Assembly (NCBI GenBank): GCA_003313425.1
Contig: NHZP01000018.1
Location: forward strand, 806,001-870,000
Reading direction: 5' to 3'
From: Pseudopyrenochaeta lycopersici
Lineage: Eukaryota > Ascomycota > Dothideomycetes > Pleosporales > Pseudopyrenochaetaceae
Length of the DNA: 64,000 nt
The translations under genes were made by a program, and so were the position numbers. The notes below the pieces were generated by a model. The model saw only the letters and a program-made list of their open reading frames with translations. It ran no database searches and had not been told where the DNA came from. Shown one piece after another: positions 60,424 to 64,000 of this stretch (positions are counted from its first letter, which is position 1; every line of letters starts with the position of its first letter).

Positions 60424-60824
60424 TGACTCCAGAACGGCCAGTCAGGTGATTGTAACTGGGCATTGTGGTGCTCGCTTTATTTAGTAGCCATCCCTAAGAA
60501 TGATAATACTTACTTGGAGCTACGGGGATACTGTCTTTGGTAGCCATAGCTGTCGCCATGATCGTTGACGTAGTAGAGGGCCAGCCGAAAATCAAAAGAA
60601 ACTCTCTAGATATCTGTTTCTTGGCTTTCTTGCTGTACGCCTAAGTGGTGAGAGCAGAGCAACTTGACCTCAGGAAGTATTACTGATAGTCTAAAAGACC
60701 CTCTCTCGCTCATATTCATCCCACGAACACTGTAGCCCAGGTAAGAGTAGACCGCTATCATCACATTAGAAATTCAGCTACTCAATAAACCGTGCTGCAT
60801 TCACTCATGCAAGACTCTTTCCTA
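60424..60824. other. Spacer with possible 5' leader exon of the SET gene
   Basis: About 400 bases. It contains the GTAAGT donor at 60513 and the short upstream frame from 60559 noted for the SET gene, which may be a spliced untranslated leader or a first coding exon. No separate gene is seen. Confidence 0.4.
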
Positions 60825-61037
60825 TCATTCGCAATCCTTACTCAAGTGTTTCCTGCACGCTTTGCTGTGAAATCTGCTAACCTGCTCCTTCTCCTTGTGG
60901 TAGTTGCACCGACCGTCTGCTCTCACATACCCTTGATAGACCAACATCGTTCCTGGGCAACGGGGGTCGCAGCTCCACTCGTACTGAATTAGCTCGCATT
61001 CGCAGCCACTATAGATCACCTTGTAATAGTAACACAT
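60825..61037 (-). CDS. Small cysteine-rich intracellular protein, 70 aa
   Basis: The frame starts MCYYYKVIYSGCECE and has Cys spaced as CxC, C-x3-C, then single Cys before NYHKEKE, in a protein dense in Tyr and charged residues. Short fungal proteins opening MCxYY with Cys/His pairs are familiar as small putative zinc-binding proteins of unknown function, and this one has that look. There is no signal peptide. A GTTAGC donor-like site follows EKEQ, so the C-terminus could be changed by splicing. The name is by resemblance only; function is unknown. Confidence 0.45.
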   Translation of the reverse strand: MCYYYKVIYSGCECELIQYEWSCDPRCPGTMLVYQGYVRADGRCNYHKEKEQVSRFHSKACRKHLSKDCE

Positions 61038-61580
61038 GTTGATCTAGGATAGGTCTGTATTGGGTGGCCTAGACTGATGTGATGGAGCCTGTAGCTTGTT
61101 CACTTGGAATCTTCAAGAGAGTTTTCTTCTGCATTAACTACTTTATTGAGAATGTTTTACACACAAGAGAAGGTGGGTGGAGATTAGCGAACTTATACTG
61201 CTCTGTGGTCTGCACAGTCATTGCAAGATTCAGTCAGCTGCAAGATTCACGGTCAGTCACAGCATCATTCAATGGCCGTCATCCAGCGCATTCGCATCTA
61301 GAGCATTGAATTTCAGCACGTACAACTTTAACCGCTTTGAATTTCCGTTCAACTTTAAAAGTGCTATTCGTGACCCGAACACTCTGGTACTAGTATATTG
61401 CAAAATCGCAAACTTCTGGAGACAGAAAGTAATGCAGCTACTTCGAACACAACGGCGAATCCTGGCGCTCTAATTTTCATTTCCACGTATTCAACATGTG
61501 CCCTGGTATGCACTTCAATATTCTGAATACTTGACAGACAGTTGCCATGAACCGGCTCACCGAGCAATTCCTACAACGCA
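61038..61580. other. Intergenic, no gene recognised
   Basis: About 540 bases between the small Cys-rich gene and the hydrolase gene, both on the minus strand. Nothing is supported. Confidence 0.5.
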
Positions 61581-62739
61581 TCAATGCTTCTCTAACCACC
61601 CCAACACCCTTTCAGCGATTTCGAAATTGTTCAACTCCATGAAAAGCATGTGTCCGTTCCCATGTATACCCTCAGCGCCCAGGTCTGCAAACTCAACATC
61701 AACACCAGCCTGTCTGAGATACTCCACTGTACAGTACTCGTAGGGTATATGATAGCTTGCCTCGCCTGTGACGACTATGACAGGGATCTTCGCTAGGTTC
61801 CTTAACTTTTTTGCGGGTTCGCGCTGCAAAATACACTCCGTGTGGTTTGCGTCTTTTGCTGGAACAGTAACAGTCTCAAGGAACGTGGCATTGGGGCCCG
61901 CAGAGGGCTCGTAAGCGACCTCGTGGTGAGTGATGCCCCAAGCCCGTGGCTCGCCAATGTACGGAGGTTTCCCCACAAAAGGCGGCCCTGCTGGCTCAAT
62001 GGAGACGATGCTCTTGACCAAGTGAGGCCGAAGGTCGCCCAACCGCCAGCCATAGGGTCCAGATTGGCTGTGCGTAATGACATGGGCTGCACCGATTTTA
62101 TCAAGAAGTGCTGTGTATGCTTTCGCGTTCTGCGCTTCAGAGATCAGTTCATCGGCTTGCAGCTGGATCTGCGTAGCATAGAAGGCGTCGAATACGGGAT
62201 CGCCTGCTCTACCTGTGCCAGGCCACTGTGTGTGCAGCCAAGCTTGAGGCCAGCGACCATGCGAGGAAGTTGCTGTGAATGCTCTCTCAATGTCGCCTGT
62301 GCTGAGTGCAACCATACTACCAATTGACGGATGCCATGGAGACCGGCCACGAGAGGGTTGATCGCTAAGATAAACAATGTAGCCATGCGAGAGAAAAAAA
62401 GCTGCCCATCCAGGCCGCCCGTCTGGCGTTTCAAGAAAGTTGGTTGCTGTCTGTGCAGAGCCATGAATAAAAACAATGGGATGCTCCTGGGACACGGTCG
62501 GCGGTGTAAGCTTCTCTACATAGATCTGGTTGATCATGAATTGAGCAGTTGAGTTCCCGGCCTACGTCATTAGCACTTGACTGCTGTGCGAAATGCAGGC
62601 CTACCATGATATTCGCATATTCACCACCAACGTAGAAGAACTCACGTCGTGGCTGGTCTTGGGTAGCATACCCTACAACCGAAACACCATAGTGCAGTAG
62701 TGACGGCAGCAGCGTAAGCAAAGAGAAGGATAACCGCAT
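61581..62739 (-). CDS. Secreted alpha/beta hydrolase
   Basis: Two exons on the minus strand, 62739-62605 and 62561-61581, encode 371 aa. A signal peptide is likely (MRLSFSLLTLLPSLLHYGVSVVGY). The alpha/beta-hydrolase fold shows the oxyanion strand HPIVFIHGSAQT, the nucleophile elbow ITHSQSGPYGW with Ser210, an acid-bearing segment near IPVIVVTGEAS and the late catalytic His in GNGHMLF. The intron is only 43 nt (62562-62604, GTAGGC...GCTAATGAC...GTAG), the shortest in the window, and joins YANIM to AGNSTAQF. An in-frame upstream Met at 62805 exists, but Met 62739 begins the cleaner signal peptide. The elbow is SQS rather than the common SQG, so the third position is unusual. It probably is an extracellular esterase; the substrate is unknown. 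Confidence 0.88.
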
Positions 62740-64000
62740 TGTGTTGGTGTTCAAGTATGGTATTCGCAAGGTTCCACAGCAGGAGAGGAGGAAACGGAAA
62801 GCCATAGCATGACGGAAAATAAAACGAAATTGAGAAGCGAGCAGGATGCAAAAGCAAACACCCCATGCAGTGTCACCTCAAAGCGCGGCACACCCCGCTT
62901 AGAATATCAAAGTACTTGGCCAATACCAATTGATGCCGATATTGCCGATACGCTCACGGTTGATAAATGTTAGAACATCATGTTTTCCACCGATCAGTTC
63001 TGCACTCTGCATCTGAACGACTATGCGGATATAGCGCTGGAGGTACAATCATCCGTCTGCAGCGATAATAAGCAGTCGCTTATTGCCCCACATCTTGCTC
63101 TTGCGTAAGGACTTAAAGCATCGATACCAAATCGAGGAAGTACAGCGAACGGCTGAATGACAAAACTTAATCACCTGGCTGATTCTTCAGATATCTTCGG
63201 GCTCGATCTGATGACATCAGCTTACCTGGCAAACGTCAGAAACTGTGGTCTGGTTTGAACTTCGATTTGGTAACGGTGGACGTTGCAATCGAGAGTATAC
63301 CGGGTTGTTTTATTGGTATTAATTCAATATTGTTATGGGGGTTTCTGCTCTTAGAAATGGGTTTTAGAATCATTTCTATAACTGCCGACATGGAGGTGAT
63401 TTGGGCATGTAAGCCAATAGTAAACTTGCGTTTGTTTTGCGGGAACCCGAACACGTGAACCTGTGTATATAACATTTACATATACATCATCCAGCATGAT
63501 ACGAAATATACCAACTAATCTAGTATACCCAACAGAATCTCCAATAGTAAGTGACTCTATTTCCTCAGGCGCAACTCCAATTACGCCTGGTGGAGTTGGA
63601 TGGTGTTGAAGCTTGAAGCATTGATGTGCCGGTTTGAGACAGTGCTTTTTCGTAAGACTTTTCAAACGCGCAATGGTCAAAACATTCTCAAAGTCTCCAG
63701 AGAAAAATAGCATGAATTGCTTCCATACAGCACTGATCACCCAGTGATATAGAAAAGTTAGTAAAGCTTTGCATGATGACATGCTGGGCCTTGACAAGAA
63801 GCTATGTAAGCTTTATGCCACCATATCATATCGTCAGAACATTTTAATGCCATAGAATAATTACGATGGAGTATCACACCAATCATAATATCCACTTGAT
63901 ACGATCACCACTTAATATTTCTAACTGCCCCTGTAACCAACGAGCTACTTTCGGCCTGCCATGGAGGGCGTGCACACTCCCTGATTTCACTAACACAACC
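62740..64000. other. Terminal stretch with one doubtful frame
   Basis: The left part is the promoter region of the hydrolase. A minus-strand frame at 63351-63797 would encode 148 residues of mixed composition, including PPGVIGVAPEEIESLTIGD, with no motif, signal peptide or linked exon that I recognise. The region is AT-rich and I see no stronger coding signal. The window ends without a further gene. Confidence 0.4.

Noticed and set aside
63351..63797. A 148-codon minus-strand frame near the window end
   Set aside because: Mixed composition, no motif, no signal peptide and AT-rich surroundings; left as a doubtful frame.

Overview
This is a fungal nuclear window. Nearly every recognisable gene carries 45-60 nt GT-AG introns with CTAAC/CTGAC-like branch sites. 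The gene content (two HET-domain genes, a DUF6590 gene, an Egh16-type secreted protein, a MARVEL protein, an F-box protein, oxidative tailoring enzymes) fits a filamentous ascomycete (Pezizomycotina). Gene style and intergenic spacing suggest Dothideomycetes/Pleosporales; that placement is inference. I recognised no tRNA, rRNA, CRISPR array or intact transposon.

Layout. 0-6.5 kb: the 5' part of a long gene with a candidate PD-(D/E)XK nuclease core, cut by the window edge, then a HET-domain gene. 6.9-14.5 kb: a ZIP zinc transporter, a small membrane-anchored cysteine protein and long gene-poor DNA. 14.5-19.4 kb: a secreted astacin protease with cysteine-rich repeats, a four-helix MARVEL protein and a small secreted cysteine-rich protein. 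21-34.5 kb: a run of oxidative and transport genes (BBE-like FAD oxidase, cytochrome P450, F-box protein, sugar-type MFS transporter, FAD monooxygenase, short-chain dehydrogenase); the last two are divergent across one 703 bp promoter region. 35-46.6 kb: a five-exon DUF6590 gene, a decayed gene, a second HET gene, a seven-helix membrane protein and an orphan frame. 47.9-53.1 kb: a secreted amidase and an Egh16-like secreted protein with an Ala/Pro repeat tail. 55-62.8 kb: conserved housekeeping-type genes (class III alcohol dehydrogenase, a thioredoxin-fold AhpC/TSA-type protein, a SET-domain protein, a small Cys-rich protein, a secreted alpha/beta hydrolase).

How the parts may work together. 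The P450, FAD oxidase, MFS transporter, FAD monooxygenase and dehydrogenase could form a small catabolic or secondary-metabolite locus, although there is no backbone synthase in the window. The HET genes, the DUF6590 gene and the nuclease-like gene belong to lineage-variable families often tied to self/non-self recognition or conflict. The secreted protease, small secreted protein, amidase, hydrolase and Egh16-like protein give the window a host- or substrate-facing secretome. All exon structures were worked out by reading splice sites and frames by eye. Multi-exon genes are given as full spans with the exons listed in the evidence.
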